From positions 1 to 64,000 of the forward strand of contig NZ_PPTQ01000007.1 in the NCBI RefSeq assembly GCF_003340345.1: DNA of 64,000 nucleotides, given 5' to 3'. Source of the stretch: Paraeggerthella hongkongensis (lineage in GTDB: Bacteria > Actinomycetota > Coriobacteriia > Coriobacteriales > Eggerthellaceae). The position numbers and the translations under genes were made by a program. How positions within the stretch are numbered: the stretch's first letter is position 1; every line of letters starts with the position of its first letter. Below, one piece after another: positions 26,053-34,938 of this stretch. The notes under the pieces are model-generated. The model was not told the origin of the DNA, did not search any database, and saw only the letters and a list, made by a program, of their open reading frames with translations.

Positions 26053-27748
26053 GGTGTCGAACGTGAGGCTTCCGCTTGATGCGGGTGTCGCCGGGTCGAA
26101 GGGCGACGCGCTCGTTCGCGTTGCCGCGGCGGATGCGCTGGGCGTGCGGGAGGGGGACGTGGATTCGGTTCGCGTCCTCAAGCGCAGCGTGGACGCGCGC
26201 AAGAAGCGGGACGTGCATTTCGTGGCGACGCTTGGCGTGGTTCTTTCCAACGCTTCGATGGAGCAGCGCGTCCTTGCGCAAGCCTGCTCGCGGGCGGGCG
26301 CGGGAGCTTCCTCCGGCACTCATGTGAAGCGTCACGAGCCTTATGCGCCGCTTGCCGTTCCGGAACTCGGGCCGACGTTCGAGGCGAGCGGCGAGCCGCG
26401 CCCCGTGGTGGTGGGCGCGGGTCCGGCAGGCCTGTTCTGCGCGCTGTACCTGGCACGGGCCGGCTTGCGGCCCCTTCTGCTGGAGCGCGGGGGAGACGTG
26501 GACGAGCGGCTTGCGACGATCGCGGCGTTCGACGCGGGAGCGGATTTGGACCCGCAGACGAACATCCAGTTCGGAGAGGGAGGCGCGGGTACGTTTTCCG
26601 ATGGAAAGCTGACCACGAACATCAAGAATCCCTTGGCGCGTCATGTGCTTCGCTGGTTTGCGGACGCCGGCGCGCCCGAGGAAATCCTGTGGCAGGCCAA
26701 ACCCCATATCGGTACCGATCTGCTGGTGGACGTGGTGCGCGAGCTGCGCAGCCAGATCGTCGCGGCGGGCGGCGAGGTGCGCTTCCACGCGCAGCTGACG
26801 GGCTTGCATTTCCAGGACGGGGCCCTTGCGGCGGTGAACGTGCTCGAATCGGGAAGGAGCGCGCGCGTGCCTGCGCGGCGCGTGGTGCTGGCGTGCGGGC
26901 ATTCGGCGCGCGACACCTTCGAGGTCGTGCATGCTGCGGGCGTGAAGATGGAGCAGAAGCCCTTTTCGGTGGGCGTGCGCATCGAGCATCCTCAAGTGGC
27001 GGTGGATCGCGCTCAGTACGGCGATGCCGCAACTCATCCGGCACTCGGCCCGGCGGACTACAAGCTGGCCGTTCATCTGCCCGACGGACGCAGCGTCTAC
27101 ACGTTCTGCATGTGTCCGGGCGGCCAGGTGGTATGCGCGGCAAGCGAGCCGGACAGCGTGGTGGTGAACGGCATGAGCCGGTTCGCGCGCGACGGGGAGA
27201 ATGCGAACAGCGCGCTGCTGGTGGGCGTGGGCCCGCAGGACTTCGAGGGGGATCATCCCCTTGCGGGCGTGAAGCTGCAACGGGATATGGAGCGCGCGGC
27301 GTATCGGGCGGCGTGCGCAGCGGGCGGCGATCCGTATCAGGCGCCCGCTCAAACCGTGGGGGATTTCCTTGCGGGCCGCTCGGCGGGTCCCGGTTCGTCG
27401 GTGCGCCCCACGTACGCGCGCGGCGTGGCGTGGTGCGACTTGCGGGAGTGCCTGCCGGAGTTCGTTGCAGATGCGATTGCGTCCGCGCTTCCGGTGCTGG
27501 ACCGCAAGCTCACGGGGTTCGCAGACCAGGATGCCGTTATGACCGGCGTGGAAACGCGCAGTTCAAGCCCGGTTCGCATCGTGCGCGGCGAAGGCTGCGA
27601 GGCGCTTCTAGCCGAAGAATCCCCTATGGACGGCGGGACGGGCCTCTATCCGTGCGGAGAGGGCGCGGGTTATGCGGGCGGCATCATGAGCGCTGCATGC
27701 GACGGTTTGCGAGTTGCCCAGTTCGTGGCTCAGGCGTTCGCCCGTTGA
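26045..27748 (+). CDS. FAD-dependent dehydrogenase (COG2509-like)
   Basis: A 567-residue flavoprotein translationally coupled to the previous gene (GTG at 26045 overlaps its stop region; GGGAG upstream). An N-terminal domain of about 110 residues with VRVLKRSVDARKKRDVHF precedes the FAD fold PVVVGAGPAGLFCALYLA. The diagnostic FGEGGAGTFSDGKLTTNIKN motif lies near residue 178, and CMCPGGQVV and a C-terminal PCGEGAGYAGGIMSAACDG follow. The family is widespread in anaerobes but its reaction is unknown. Two FAD oxidoreductases in one unit suggest they share a pathway or electron donor. That is inference. Confidence 0.88.
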   Translation: MLEVSNVRLPLDAGVAGSKGDALVRVAAADALGVREGDVDSVRVLKRSVDARKKRDVHFVATLGVVLSNASMEQRVLAQACSRAGAGASSGTHVKRHEPYAPLAVPELGPTFEASGEPRPVVVGAGPAGLFCALYLARAGLRPLLLERGGDVDERLATIAAFDAGADLDPQTNIQFGEGGAGTFSDGKLTTNIKNPLARHVLRWFADAGAPEEILWQAKPHIGTDLLVDVVRELRSQIVAAGGEVRFHAQLTGLHFQDGALAAVNVLESGRSARVPARRVVLACGHSARDTFEVVHAAGVKMEQKPFSVGVRIEHPQVAVDRAQYGDAATHPALGPADYKLAVHLPDGRSVYTFCMCPGGQVVCAASEPDSVVVNGMSRFARDGENANSALLVGVGPQDFEGDHPLAGVKLQRDMERAAYRAACAAGGDPYQAPAQTVGDFLAGRSAGPGSSVRPTYARGVAWCDLRECLPEFVADAIASALPVLDRKLTGFADQDAVMTGVETRSSSPVRIVRGEGCEALLAEESPMDGGTGLYPCGEGAGYAGGIMSAACDGLRVAQFVAQAFAR

Positions 27749-27860
27749 CGTTACTGCAGGTGCCCATTCGCGCCCAGACGTTCGGAGGCCGCTGCATTCC
27801 GCTCGCTTGAAGCGAGCGTCCAAGTCGGGTCGACGCTTGCTCGGCATCGAAGCGCGGCTT

Positions 27861-28259
27861 CTATTCTCCCAGCTCGGCTTTCCAATCGAAATCGGCGGGA
27901 GGGCGGGTGGGCTCTCCGTCGGCGTCGGCATCTTGCATGCGGCCGTCCCATTGGCAGGCTTTCATGTTCACGCGCCCGTCGTCTTCGAATTCGACGCCTT
28001 CGGCTGCCAGCATGCTTCGCTGCTCGTCGGGGCCTCCGAAAACGAAGCCCTTGCACAGGCTTCCGTCTTTGAACACCACGCGATGGCAGGGAATGCACGC
28101 GGGATCGGCCCCGGGCTCGGGGTTCGCCCGCAAGGCGTAGCCTACGTAGCGAGCCGATCGCGGGGCTCCGATCAGCTGACCCACTTGGCCGTACGAGGCA
28201 ACCTTGCCGCGCGGGATGTGGCGCACCGTGTCGAACACTTTGTTGGAGAAATCTCCCAT
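27861..28259 (-). CDS. MGMT-family DNA repair protein (C-terminal domain only)
   Basis: A 132-residue protein consisting of the DNA-binding and active-site domain of O6-alkylguanine-DNA alkyltransferases. It shows VRHIPRGKVASYGQVGQLIG, the helix-turn-helix with SARYVGYAL, and the active-site IPCHRVVFKDGSL with its Cys. Alkyltransferase-like proteins have Trp in place of that Cys, so a true acceptor activity remains possible. After the domain, about 40 extra residues are acidic. It is convergent with the FAD gene, with a small perfect hairpin between them (27800-27818, no T tract), and divergent from the efflux operon. Confidence 0.87.
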   Translation of the reverse strand: MGDFSNKVFDTVRHIPRGKVASYGQVGQLIGAPRSARYVGYALRANPEPGADPACIPCHRVVFKDGSLCKGFVFGGPDEQRSMLAAEGVEFEDDGRVNMKACQWDGRMQDADADGEPTRPPADFDWKAELGE

Positions 28260-28396
28260 GAAACCACTTTCTTTTTGCCTAAGACGCCGTTTCGCGCTTC
28301 TTTTTTCCGCGGTGATCGCGTATTCTGTATCAAATTATACTGTAGCGAGAAGGTATTGCGCGAAGACGTCTTGCTTCGCGCGTAGGGAGGTTCGCG

Positions 28397-29905
28397 ATGA
28401 AACACGGCAATCGCCAAGACGGGAACAGTGCTTTCGTTCCCGCGGGTTCGTTCGGCGCAGACGATACTGCGGCGTTCGTTCCCGCTTCGCCTCAGACCAC
28501 GGCCGTGCTGCCGCCGCTGCCCGATGCTCTCGTCGACGCCGACGCGCTTTCCGACATGCAGGCGTTCAACGACCTCAAGGCGAAGCGCAAGAAGCAGCGC
28601 AAGCGGAAGATCATCATCGGCGTGTCGGTGGCCGTGCTTGCGGTCGTAGTTTTGATGGGCGCGCTTGCTTGGTACGTTGCCGATCAAACGGCCAAGGCGC
28701 TTGAGAGCATGGCCCCTCAAACCGCCCCGATCGAGCAGGGGACGTTCGTCGATACCGTTACCGCTTCAGGAAGCCTGCAGCCTATTTCGTCTGTGAGCGC
28801 TACGCCCGAGGTGGACGGTATCGTAGGAGAGGTGTTCGTTTCCGAAGGCGATCGCGTTGAAGCCGGCCAAACGCTGTTCACGGTAGTGAACGCCGAACTG
28901 GACAAGGCGGTTTCCCAAGCTGCGCGCGGCATCGAGGAAGCGCGCAACGGCGTGGCGCAAGCGCAAAACGCCGTGAACGAAGCGTACCGCGCGAAAGCGG
29001 CCGGGCAGCAGGCGGTGGCCGATGCGCGCGCACAGGCTCAGGCGCTCGCCGATGCCCAGGCCAGCGCAGCGCCGGGCGCGGCCGCTCCGTCTTCTCCGCA
29101 GGCTCCGGCGGCGGCTCCCACGTTCGACGAAGGCGGAGCGGACTCCGCCATCAGGCAGGCTGAGATTGCGCTCAACAGCGCGAACCTTGCGTTGCAGAGC
29201 GCTCAAACCACCTATGACGAAGCCGTCGCGCGCGCCGACAAGCGCACCGTTACCTCGTCGATCGCCGGAAGCGTGGTAGCCGTGAACATCGAGCCCGGCA
29301 AGGCGCTGGGATCCACTTCGGCGGCGAACCCCGTGTCTCCCGTGCAGATAGCCGATCTGTCGCAGATGACCGTTTCCATCAACGTCAATGAGATAGACAT
29401 CCTCAAGGTGAGCGTCGACCAGACGGCGCAGGTCACGTTCACGGCGGCACCCGACCTCACCTTGCCTGCAACTGTGGTGAAGATCGCCACCACCTCGGCG
29501 GGCGCGGGCGACGCGTCGGCTGGCGCCTCGTACGGAGGCGGCGGGGCCGTCACCTACGCGGTCAAGCTGCTGATCGCGCAGCCCGATCCTCGCTTGAAGC
29601 CGGGCATGACCGCGAAGGCCACCATCACCACCACGACGATCGAGGATGCCCTCAAGGTTCCCATTTCGGCCGTGCAGTCGGACAGCTCGGGCAAGAGCTT
29701 CGTGATGGTGGTCACCGATCCCGAAACGCAGGCCGTCGAGCAGCGCTCGGTGGAAGTGGTCGCGTCCGACGGGTTGACGTCGGTGGTGAAAGGTCGGGTC
29801 AAAGCTGGGGAAAACGTGGTCATCGGATCCTTGGCGCCTGCGGGCGATCAAGGGGCTTCGAGCGCGGCGCCCGGCGTTTCCGCCGACGCCGTGGCGATAG
29901 GATAG
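28397..29905 (+). CDS. MacA-type efflux adaptor (HlyD family)
   Basis: A 502-residue membrane-fusion protein for the adjacent MacB-like ABC exporter. It has a cytoplasmic N-terminal tail of about 70 residues, one membrane span (IIIGVSVAVLAVVVLMGAL), a first biotinyl-like half (SVSATPEVDGIVGEVFVSEGD near residue 130), an Ala/Gln-rich coiled coil (about 170-285), a second half-motif (TVTSSIAGSVVAVNIEPGK), and the beta-barrel with LKPGMTAKATI. AGGGAGG lies 6 nt before the ATG. Divergent promoter-like sequences lie between it and the MGMT gene (TATACT/TATAAT near 28335). Confidence 0.9.
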   Translation: MKHGNRQDGNSAFVPAGSFGADDTAAFVPASPQTTAVLPPLPDALVDADALSDMQAFNDLKAKRKKQRKRKIIIGVSVAVLAVVVLMGALAWYVADQTAKALESMAPQTAPIEQGTFVDTVTASGSLQPISSVSATPEVDGIVGEVFVSEGDRVEAGQTLFTVVNAELDKAVSQAARGIEEARNGVAQAQNAVNEAYRAKAAGQQAVADARAQAQALADAQASAAPGAAAPSSPQAPAAAPTFDEGGADSAIRQAEIALNSANLALQSAQTTYDEAVARADKRTVTSSIAGSVVAVNIEPGKALGSTSAANPVSPVQIADLSQMTVSINVNEIDILKVSVDQTAQVTFTAAPDLTLPATVVKIATTSAGAGDASAGASYGGGGAVTYAVKLLIAQPDPRLKPGMTAKATITTTTIEDALKVPISAVQSDSSGKSFVMVVTDPETQAVEQRSVEVVASDGLTSVVKGRVKAGENVVIGSLAPAGDQGASSAAPGVSADAVAIG

Positions 29906-29909
29906 CGCC

Positions 29910-30617
29910 ATGAGCTTCGTGGTAGAGGCCGTTGACCTGCATCGCATATACGAGAGCGCTTCGGGTCTCACCCATGCCCTGCGCGGCGTGTCGCTCTCGG
30001 TCGAGAAAGGCGAGTTCCTTGCCATCATGGGACCTTCGGGCTCGGGCAAGTCGACGCTCATGAACCTGCTCGGCTGTCTGGACACGCCCACGCGCGGGCG
30101 CTATCTGCTGGAAGGCGTCGACGTGGCGGCGTATCGCGAGGACGAGCTGGCCGAGATTCGGGCGACGCGTTTGGGCTTCGTGTTCCAGTCGTTCAACCTG
30201 TTGCCGCGCGCTACGGTCATGCGCAACGTCATGCTGCCGCTTGTGTACACGGCCTGCCCGCGCAAGGAGCGCGCCGCCCGCGCGCATGCGGCGCTGCGCA
30301 GCGTTTCGCTTGATCAAAGGCTGTACGACCATCGCAGCAACGAGCTGTCCGGCGGCCAGATGCAGCGCGTGGCCATCGCGCGCGCCCTGGTGAACGACCC
30401 GGCGCTCATCTTAGCCGACGAACCTACCGGCAACCTGGACACTGCAACGGGGGACATGGTGCTCGAGACGTTCAAGAGCCTGCGCGACCAGGGGAAGACC
30501 ATCGTCCTCATCACGCACGAACCCGACGTGGCCGCGCATGCGGACCGCGTGGTTCACATCAGGGACGGCAAGCTCTACGACGGCCCGCATGTCAGCCTGG
30601 CGGGAGGTGCACGATGA
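29910..30617 (+). CDS. MacB-type ABC transporter ATPase
   Basis: A 235-residue ATPase of the MacB/LolD group. Walker A is GPSGSGKST (about residue 42), followed by the group-specific [15 protein letters not shown] and the [19 protein letters not shown]-loop. The signature is [15 protein letters not shown] and Walker [13 protein letters not shown]. It lies 4 nt after the adaptor gene and overlaps the permease gene by 4 nt (ATGA). It powers export of a substrate that cannot be named: antibiotic, peptide or lipid. Confidence 0.94.
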   Translation: MSFVVEAVDLHRIYESASGLTHALRGVSLSVEKGEFLAIMGPSGSGKSTLMNLLGCLDTPTRGRYLLEGVDVAAYREDELAEIRATRLGFVFQSFNLLPRATVMRNVMLPLVYTACPRKERAARAHAALRSVSLDQRLYDHRSNELSGGQMQRVAIARALVNDPALILADEPTGNLDTATGDMVLETFKSLRDQGKTIVLITHEPDVAAHADRVVHIRDGKLYDGPHVSLAGGAR

Positions 30618-31804
30618 AGATCGGGGATTTGTTCTACGAAACCTGGCATGCCCTGTCGGCCAACAAGGGGCGCTCGTTCCTTACCATCTTGGGCATCGTG
30701 ATCGGCATCGCCGCGGTTATCGCCATGACCTCGCTCATAGCGGGGGTCCAGAACATGCTCATGGGCGAGCTTGGGTTCAGCCAGGCCCGGCAGGTTTCCA
30801 TCGGCGCCTATGCGCCTCAGGGCGTGACTTTCGACGATCTGGACAAGCTTGCTTCCGGCATGCCGGAATACGAAACCATTACGGGCGCATCTTACTCGTC
30901 TACCGAAGTTGCGAAATCGGACGGCAAGAAGACTCCCGCGAACATCGTGGGCGTGCGGCCCGACTACTTCGAGGTGACCGGCTCGAAGCTCAAGGAGGGA
31001 CGCTTCTTCACTGCGAGCGAAGAGGCGGGCGCAGCGCGCCTTGTGGTGATCGACAGCAGCTCCATCAGGGATCTTTTCGGCAGCGCCGACGTGCAGGCCG
31101 TGGGCAAGTCCGTTCGGCTGGGAAACGATGACTACACGGTGGTGGGCGTGCTCGACACCACGTCGTTCATGTCGGGCGGCATGACCATGTACCTGCCGTA
31201 CACCACGGCGCAGACGCGTATCGGCGCGGGCGGCGGGGTATCGCAGATTATCGGAGCCGCTCGGGAAGGCACCGACATGGACCGGCTTGTCGAGACTACC
31301 CAAGATTACGTTGCACGGTACTTCAATTTGCAGAAAAGCGACGTGTACGTGACCTCGCTCGATTCCATCATCAAGCAGATGGAAACCATGATGTCGGCGT
31401 TTTCGCTGCTCATGGGGTCGGTTGCTTCGATATCGCTGTTCGTGGGAGGCATCGGCATCATGAACATGATGCTGACGAACGTGACCGAGCGCATACGCGA
31501 GATCGGGCTGCGCAAATCGTTGGGCGCGCGTCGCCACGACGTCACGATGCAGTTCTTGCTGGAAGCCGTTGCGCTGTGCGTTACGGGCGGCTTGTTCGGC
31601 ATCGTGTTCGGGTTTTTGGCGGCGTGGGGCCTGGGAAGCGTGATCGGCGTGGTCCAGCCCGGCATGGCCGTTGCACCCGTGCTGGCGCCTCAGGTGGTTT
31701 TGGGCGCGGTGGGCGTGTGCGTGCTCATAGGCGTGGTGTTCGGCTACTACCCGGCTCGGCGCGCCGCAAAGCTCGATCCCGTGGAGTCGCTGCGGTACCA
31801 GTAA
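30614..31804 (+). CDS. MacB-type ABC transporter permease
   Basis: A 396-residue permease with the MacB plan: an N-terminal helix (SFLTILGIVIGIAAVIAM), a periplasmic-type MacB_PCD domain of about 220 residues, and three C-terminal FtsX helices starting near residue 265 (SLFVGGIGIMNMMLTNVTER, then EIGLRKSLGARR). It forms an operon with the adaptor and the ATPase. The gap after it (31805-31926) holds the promoter and operator of the next operon. Confidence 0.93.
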   Translation: MKIGDLFYETWHALSANKGRSFLTILGIVIGIAAVIAMTSLIAGVQNMLMGELGFSQARQVSIGAYAPQGVTFDDLDKLASGMPEYETITGASYSSTEVAKSDGKKTPANIVGVRPDYFEVTGSKLKEGRFFTASEEAGAARLVVIDSSSIRDLFGSADVQAVGKSVRLGNDDYTVVGVLDTTSFMSGGMTMYLPYTTAQTRIGAGGGVSQIIGAAREGTDMDRLVETTQDYVARYFNLQKSDVYVTSLDSIIKQMETMMSAFSLLMGSVASISLFVGGIGIMNMMLTNVTERIREIGLRKSLGARRHDVTMQFLLEAVALCVTGGLFGIVFGFLAAWGLGSVIGVVQPGMAVAPVLAPQVVLGAVGVCVLIGVVFGYYPARRAAKLDPVESLRYQ

Positions 31805-31891
31805 CGCAGGGCGTTGCGGGTCGAATCGACGCACTTTCCCAGAATTGACTAGCGCATCTGGACAACGACCGGACATTAGGATAATCTCAAG

Positions 31892-31911
31892 AAGTTAACT
31901 ATAACTAACTT
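31892..31911. promoter_or_regulatory. Inverted repeat at the importer promoter (metal-regulator-like operator)
   Basis: AAGTTAACTATAACTAACTT has 6-bp perfect inverted ends (AAGTTA/TAACTT). It lies between a GATAAT -10 element (31880-31885) with a TGGACA -35-like element 15 bp upstream, and the AGGAGG ribosome site. An AT-rich dyad overlapping the transcript start of a metal-type importer suggests a DtxR- or Fur-family repressor. The regulator is not in this window. Confidence 0.55.
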
Positions 31912-31926
31912 TTAGGAGGTTGTCGT

Positions 31927-33069
31927 ATGCCCAAGCGCATAGTGCAGCTGTCTCTTCTGGCTGCTGCGGTAGGCTTGTTCGCTACGGGGTGCTCTGCGCC
32001 CCAGGATCCAGCTGCTGAAAACAGCGGCGAAAAAGAGCCGATAGTCGTCGTTGACCAAAACGGGGAAGAGCAGCAACTGCCCGGATCTATCGATCGTTTC
32101 GTTACCACGGCGTTGCCGCTTCCCAGCGTGTACGCCGTTACGGGCGAGCCGCTTGACAAGCTGGTCGGAATGCACCCCGGTTCAGCGAGCGCCATCAAAG
32201 ATTCCGTGATGGCCGCTATGTACCCCGACCTGCTTGACGTCCCCAGCAGCTTCGTTCAGGGCGACGAAATCAACGTCGAAGAGCTGCTTGCCCTCAAGCC
32301 CGATGCCGTGATGTATTGGGCCGAGTACGGCAACCAGCGCGACGCCATGAAAGCCGCAGGGATTCCCATCGTTGGCGTGAAGACCCAAGGCGACGGAGAC
32401 GCCCTGGTGACCTTCGATTCATGGGTCGAGATCATGGGCCGCATGTTCGGGAGCACGGGCAAGACGGATGCCGTTGTCGACTACGGCAAGCGCGTGAAGG
32501 AGGAGGTCGCGCAGAAGACGGCCTCTATCGACGAGAAGGACAAGCCCCGGACGCTTTTCCTGTTCAATCACGATGACAAGAAGATCACCACATCTGCCCA
32601 AGGCCACTACGGGCAGGGGTGGATCGACGCAGCCGGAGGCGTGAACGTTGCCTCGGAGCTGTCGGGCACGCCTGCTATCAGCATGGAGCAGATTTACGAA
32701 TGGAACCCCGACGTTATCATCATCACCACGTTTTCCCAAACCATGCCCGAGGATCTATACAACAACACGGTTCCCGGGCAGGATTGGAGCAACGTGAAGG
32801 CAGTGCGCGAGGGCCGCGTGTACAAAGAGCCTATCGGAGTCTATCGCTGGTTCCCTCCTTCGGGTGACGCTCCGCTCATGTTGAAGTGGATGTCCGAAAC
32901 GCTGTACCCGGATCTGTTCGACTACGACATGGAAGCCGAGATCAAGGCGTACTACAACGAGTTCTATTCTTACGATATATCTGACGACCAGGTAAAAGGC
33001 GTTCTTTCCTCCAATCCGGAAGCCGCTCGCGGTGCTGATTGGCAGTACAAGAGCAGCAACACCAAATAG
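31927..33069 (+). CDS. ABC importer substrate-binding lipoprotein (FecB/BtuF-like)
   Basis: A 380-residue lipoprotein (signal peptide and lipobox FATGCS at about residue 22). It has the fold of periplasmic binding proteins for iron chelates, haem or cobalamin: GSIDRFVTTALPLPSVYAV, ELLALKPDAVMYW, IYEWNPDVIIITTFSQ and VREGRVYKEPIGVYRWFPP. TAGGAGG lies 8 nt before the ATG. It heads an operon of permease, ATPase, two nitrogenase-like subunits and a NifH-like protein. The ligand cannot be read from the sequence. The downstream reductase suggests a metal complex or tetrapyrrole that is processed after import. Confidence 0.88.
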   Translation: MPKRIVQLSLLAAAVGLFATGCSAPQDPAAENSGEKEPIVVVDQNGEEQQLPGSIDRFVTTALPLPSVYAVTGEPLDKLVGMHPGSASAIKDSVMAAMYPDLLDVPSSFVQGDEINVEELLALKPDAVMYWAEYGNQRDAMKAAGIPIVGVKTQGDGDALVTFDSWVEIMGRMFGSTGKTDAVVDYGKRVKEEVAQKTASIDEKDKPRTLFLFNHDDKKITTSAQGHYGQGWIDAAGGVNVASELSGTPAISMEQIYEWNPDVIIITTFSQTMPEDLYNNTVPGQDWSNVKAVREGRVYKEPIGVYRWFPPSGDAPLMLKWMSETLYPDLFDYDMEAEIKAYYNEFYSYDISDDQVKGVLSSNPEAARGADWQYKSSNTK

Positions 33070-33084
33070 CTGACCATGCGATTC

Positions 33085-33129
33085 GGGATGCCCGCTGATG
33101 CTTCCGGCAGATGCGGGGCATCCCTTTTT
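33085..33129 (+). terminator. Intergenic terminator after the binding-protein gene
   Basis: GGGATGCCCGC (33085-33095) pairs with GCGGGGCATCCC (33113-33124), with one bulge, and is followed by TTTTT. It lies inside the operon and probably gives partial termination, so that the binding protein is made in excess over the membrane parts. Confidence 0.7.
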
Positions 33130-33152
33130 GCGCAACGTTTGCAAGGAGTTCA

Positions 33153-34163
33153 ATGAAGTTCAAATCTATTCGCTACCAGCGATTGATGCAAGGGGCCCTG
33201 ATCGGCGTTTTGCTTGCGTCGGCAGCGCTGGCCTTGTGCCTCGGGCGTTATGGCATTCCGCTTGACGAACTGCTCTCCGTTTTGGCGGGGCAACCCGTGG
33301 CGAACGAGACGATCTACACCGTGCTGTTCTCTATCAGGATCCCGCGGCTTTTTATGGCCATGATCGTTGGAGCGGGGCTGTCGGTTGCCGGATTGTCGTT
33401 GCAGGCGATGTTCGGGAACCCTTTGGTTAGCTCCGATATTTTGGGCGTATCGGCTGCCGCCGGCTTCGGTGCCGCTCTGGGCATCTTGCTGGTTGGCGAT
33501 TCGCTTGCGGTCCAGGTGATGGCCATCCTGTTTGGATTTGCGGGCATAACCTGCACGTACGGCATGAGCCGCAGAAGAGGCAGGAGCACCGTTCTCACGC
33601 TGGTGCTGTCGGGCGTTATCGTGGGCGCGGTGTTCCAGGCGCTCGTTTCGTTGGTCAAGTTTGTGGCCGATCCGCAAAACACGCTGCCGGCGATCACGTA
33701 TTGGCTGATGGGAAGTCTTGCGGGAACGTCTGTTACCGACGTGATTACCGTTGGGCCCGCCATCATCGCCGGCATCGGCGTTCTGTGGTGCCTTCGGTGG
33801 AAACTCAACGTGCTCTCTTTGCCTGAAGACGAAGCCGTGTCTTTGGGGGTGAACGTGAAGCGTTTGCGCCTTGTCGTCATTTCGGCGGCTACGGTCATCG
33901 CCGCTCTTACCGTTTCGATATGCGGCATAGTGACGTTCGTGGGGCTGGCCGTTCCTCACTTTGCTCGCATGCTGACCGGGAACGACCATAAGTTTCTTTT
34001 GCCCGCATGCGTTCTGGTCGGCGCGGTTTTCATGGTCCTCATCGACACGGGCGCGCGTGCGGCAACGCCAGCCGAGATACCGCTGTCTATTCTGACGGCT
34101 ATCGTGGGAGCGCCGTTCTTCGCGGTCCTCTTGCGGCGAACCGGGGGTGCTTGGAGTGATTAG
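33153..34163 (+). CDS. ABC importer permease (FecCD/BtuC family)
   Basis: A 336-residue permease with 9-10 helices. Family blocks: LFSIRIPRLFMAMIVGAGL, GLSLQAMFGNPLVSSDILG (about residue 85), a coupling region VSLGVNVKRLRL, and FVGLAVPHFARMLTGNDHKFLLP near the C-terminus. AAGGAG lies 5 nt before the ATG at 33153; a longer frame upstream overlaps the terminator. It should form the channel for the lipoprotein-bound ligand. Confidence 0.93.
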   Translation: MKFKSIRYQRLMQGALIGVLLASAALALCLGRYGIPLDELLSVLAGQPVANETIYTVLFSIRIPRLFMAMIVGAGLSVAGLSLQAMFGNPLVSSDILGVSAAAGFGAALGILLVGDSLAVQVMAILFGFAGITCTYGMSRRRGRSTVLTLVLSGVIVGAVFQALVSLVKFVADPQNTLPAITYWLMGSLAGTSVTDVITVGPAIIAGIGVLWCLRWKLNVLSLPEDEAVSLGVNVKRLRLVVISAATVIAALTVSICGIVTFVGLAVPHFARMLTGNDHKFLLPACVLVGAVFMVLIDTGARAATPAEIPLSILTAIVGAPFFAVLLRRTGGAWSD

Positions 34164-34938
34164 GGCTAAATCGGTGGCGTTTTGCTATGCGGGCGGAAGC
34201 CCTTTGTTCCAGGATGTTTCGTTCGAAGTTCCGGCTGGCAGCGTTTTGGCGGTCTTGGGTTCGAACGGCGTGGGGAAGACGACGCTTTTGCGTTGCCTTA
34301 TGCGGTTTCTCTCTCCTACGGAAGGGGAGTTCTTTCTTGGCGATCGGCCGGTACGCGACGTGTCTGCGGCTGATTTTTGGAAGGAAATCAGCTACGTCCC
34401 GCAAGCTCGCAGCATGGTGTTCAGCCATACCGTGCTCGATCTTGTGGTCATGGGGCGCTCGTCGTACGTTGCTTTCGGAAGAACGCCTTCGAAGAACGAC
34501 TACCTTCGTGCGGAAGGTTTGCTCGAGAGCATGGGCATCGCCTCGCTTGCGCGGCGCTCGTGCCATCAGCTTTCGGGCGGGCAGCTGCAGATGGTCCTTA
34601 TTGCTCGGGCGTTGGTGAAGGAGCCTTCTGTGCTGATCATGGACGAGCCTGAATCGAACTTGGACATGCGCAATCAGATCCACGTTCTTGACCTGGTAGA
34701 GCGCTTGGCGTCAAAGGACGGCCTTTCCATCGTCATGAATACCCACTATCCGGCGCATGCCCTGCGCGTTGCCGACCAGGCTTTGCTGATCGGACGCGAG
34801 GGACATGCTTGCGGGCCGGTCAAAGACATGCTGAACCGCCGGAGCATTTCCCAGTATTACGGCGTCGACGCGCAGTTGCTCTCCTGCGTTGAGGACGGGC
34901 GTGCGTACGATGCCGTTATTCCCTTGAGGAGGACATGA
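34156..34938 (+). CDS. ABC importer ATPase (FecE/BtuD family)
   Basis: A 260-residue ATPase of the metal-chelate importer group. Walker A is GSNGVGKTT (about residue 34), the Q-loop YVPQARSM, the signature LSGGQLQMV and Walker B VLIMDEPESNLD. Start choice: GTG at 34156 overlaps the permease stop (GTGATTAG) and has GGGGGTG 8 nt upstream. GTG at 34147 is an alternative that adds three residues. Its end overlaps the next gene by one base, so tight coupling of import and processing is likely. Confidence 0.93.
   Translation: MIRAKSVAFCYAGGSPLFQDVSFEVPAGSVLAVLGSNGVGKTTLLRCLMRFLSPTEGEFFLGDRPVRDVSAADFWKEISYVPQARSMVFSHTVLDLVVMGRSSYVAFGRTPSKNDYLRAEGLLESMGIASLARRSCHQLSGGQLQMVLIARALVKEPSVLIMDEPESNLDMRNQIHVLDLVERLASKDGLSIVMNTHYPAHALRVADQALLIGREGHACGPVKDMLNRRSISQYYGVDAQLLSCVEDGRAYDAVIPLRRT

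Noticed and set aside
27800-27818. Terminator between the FAD oxidoreductase and MGMT-family genes
   Set aside because: CGCTCGCT/AGCGAGCG is a perfect 8-bp stem, but with a 3-nt loop and no T tract on either strand. Position alone was not enough for a feature.
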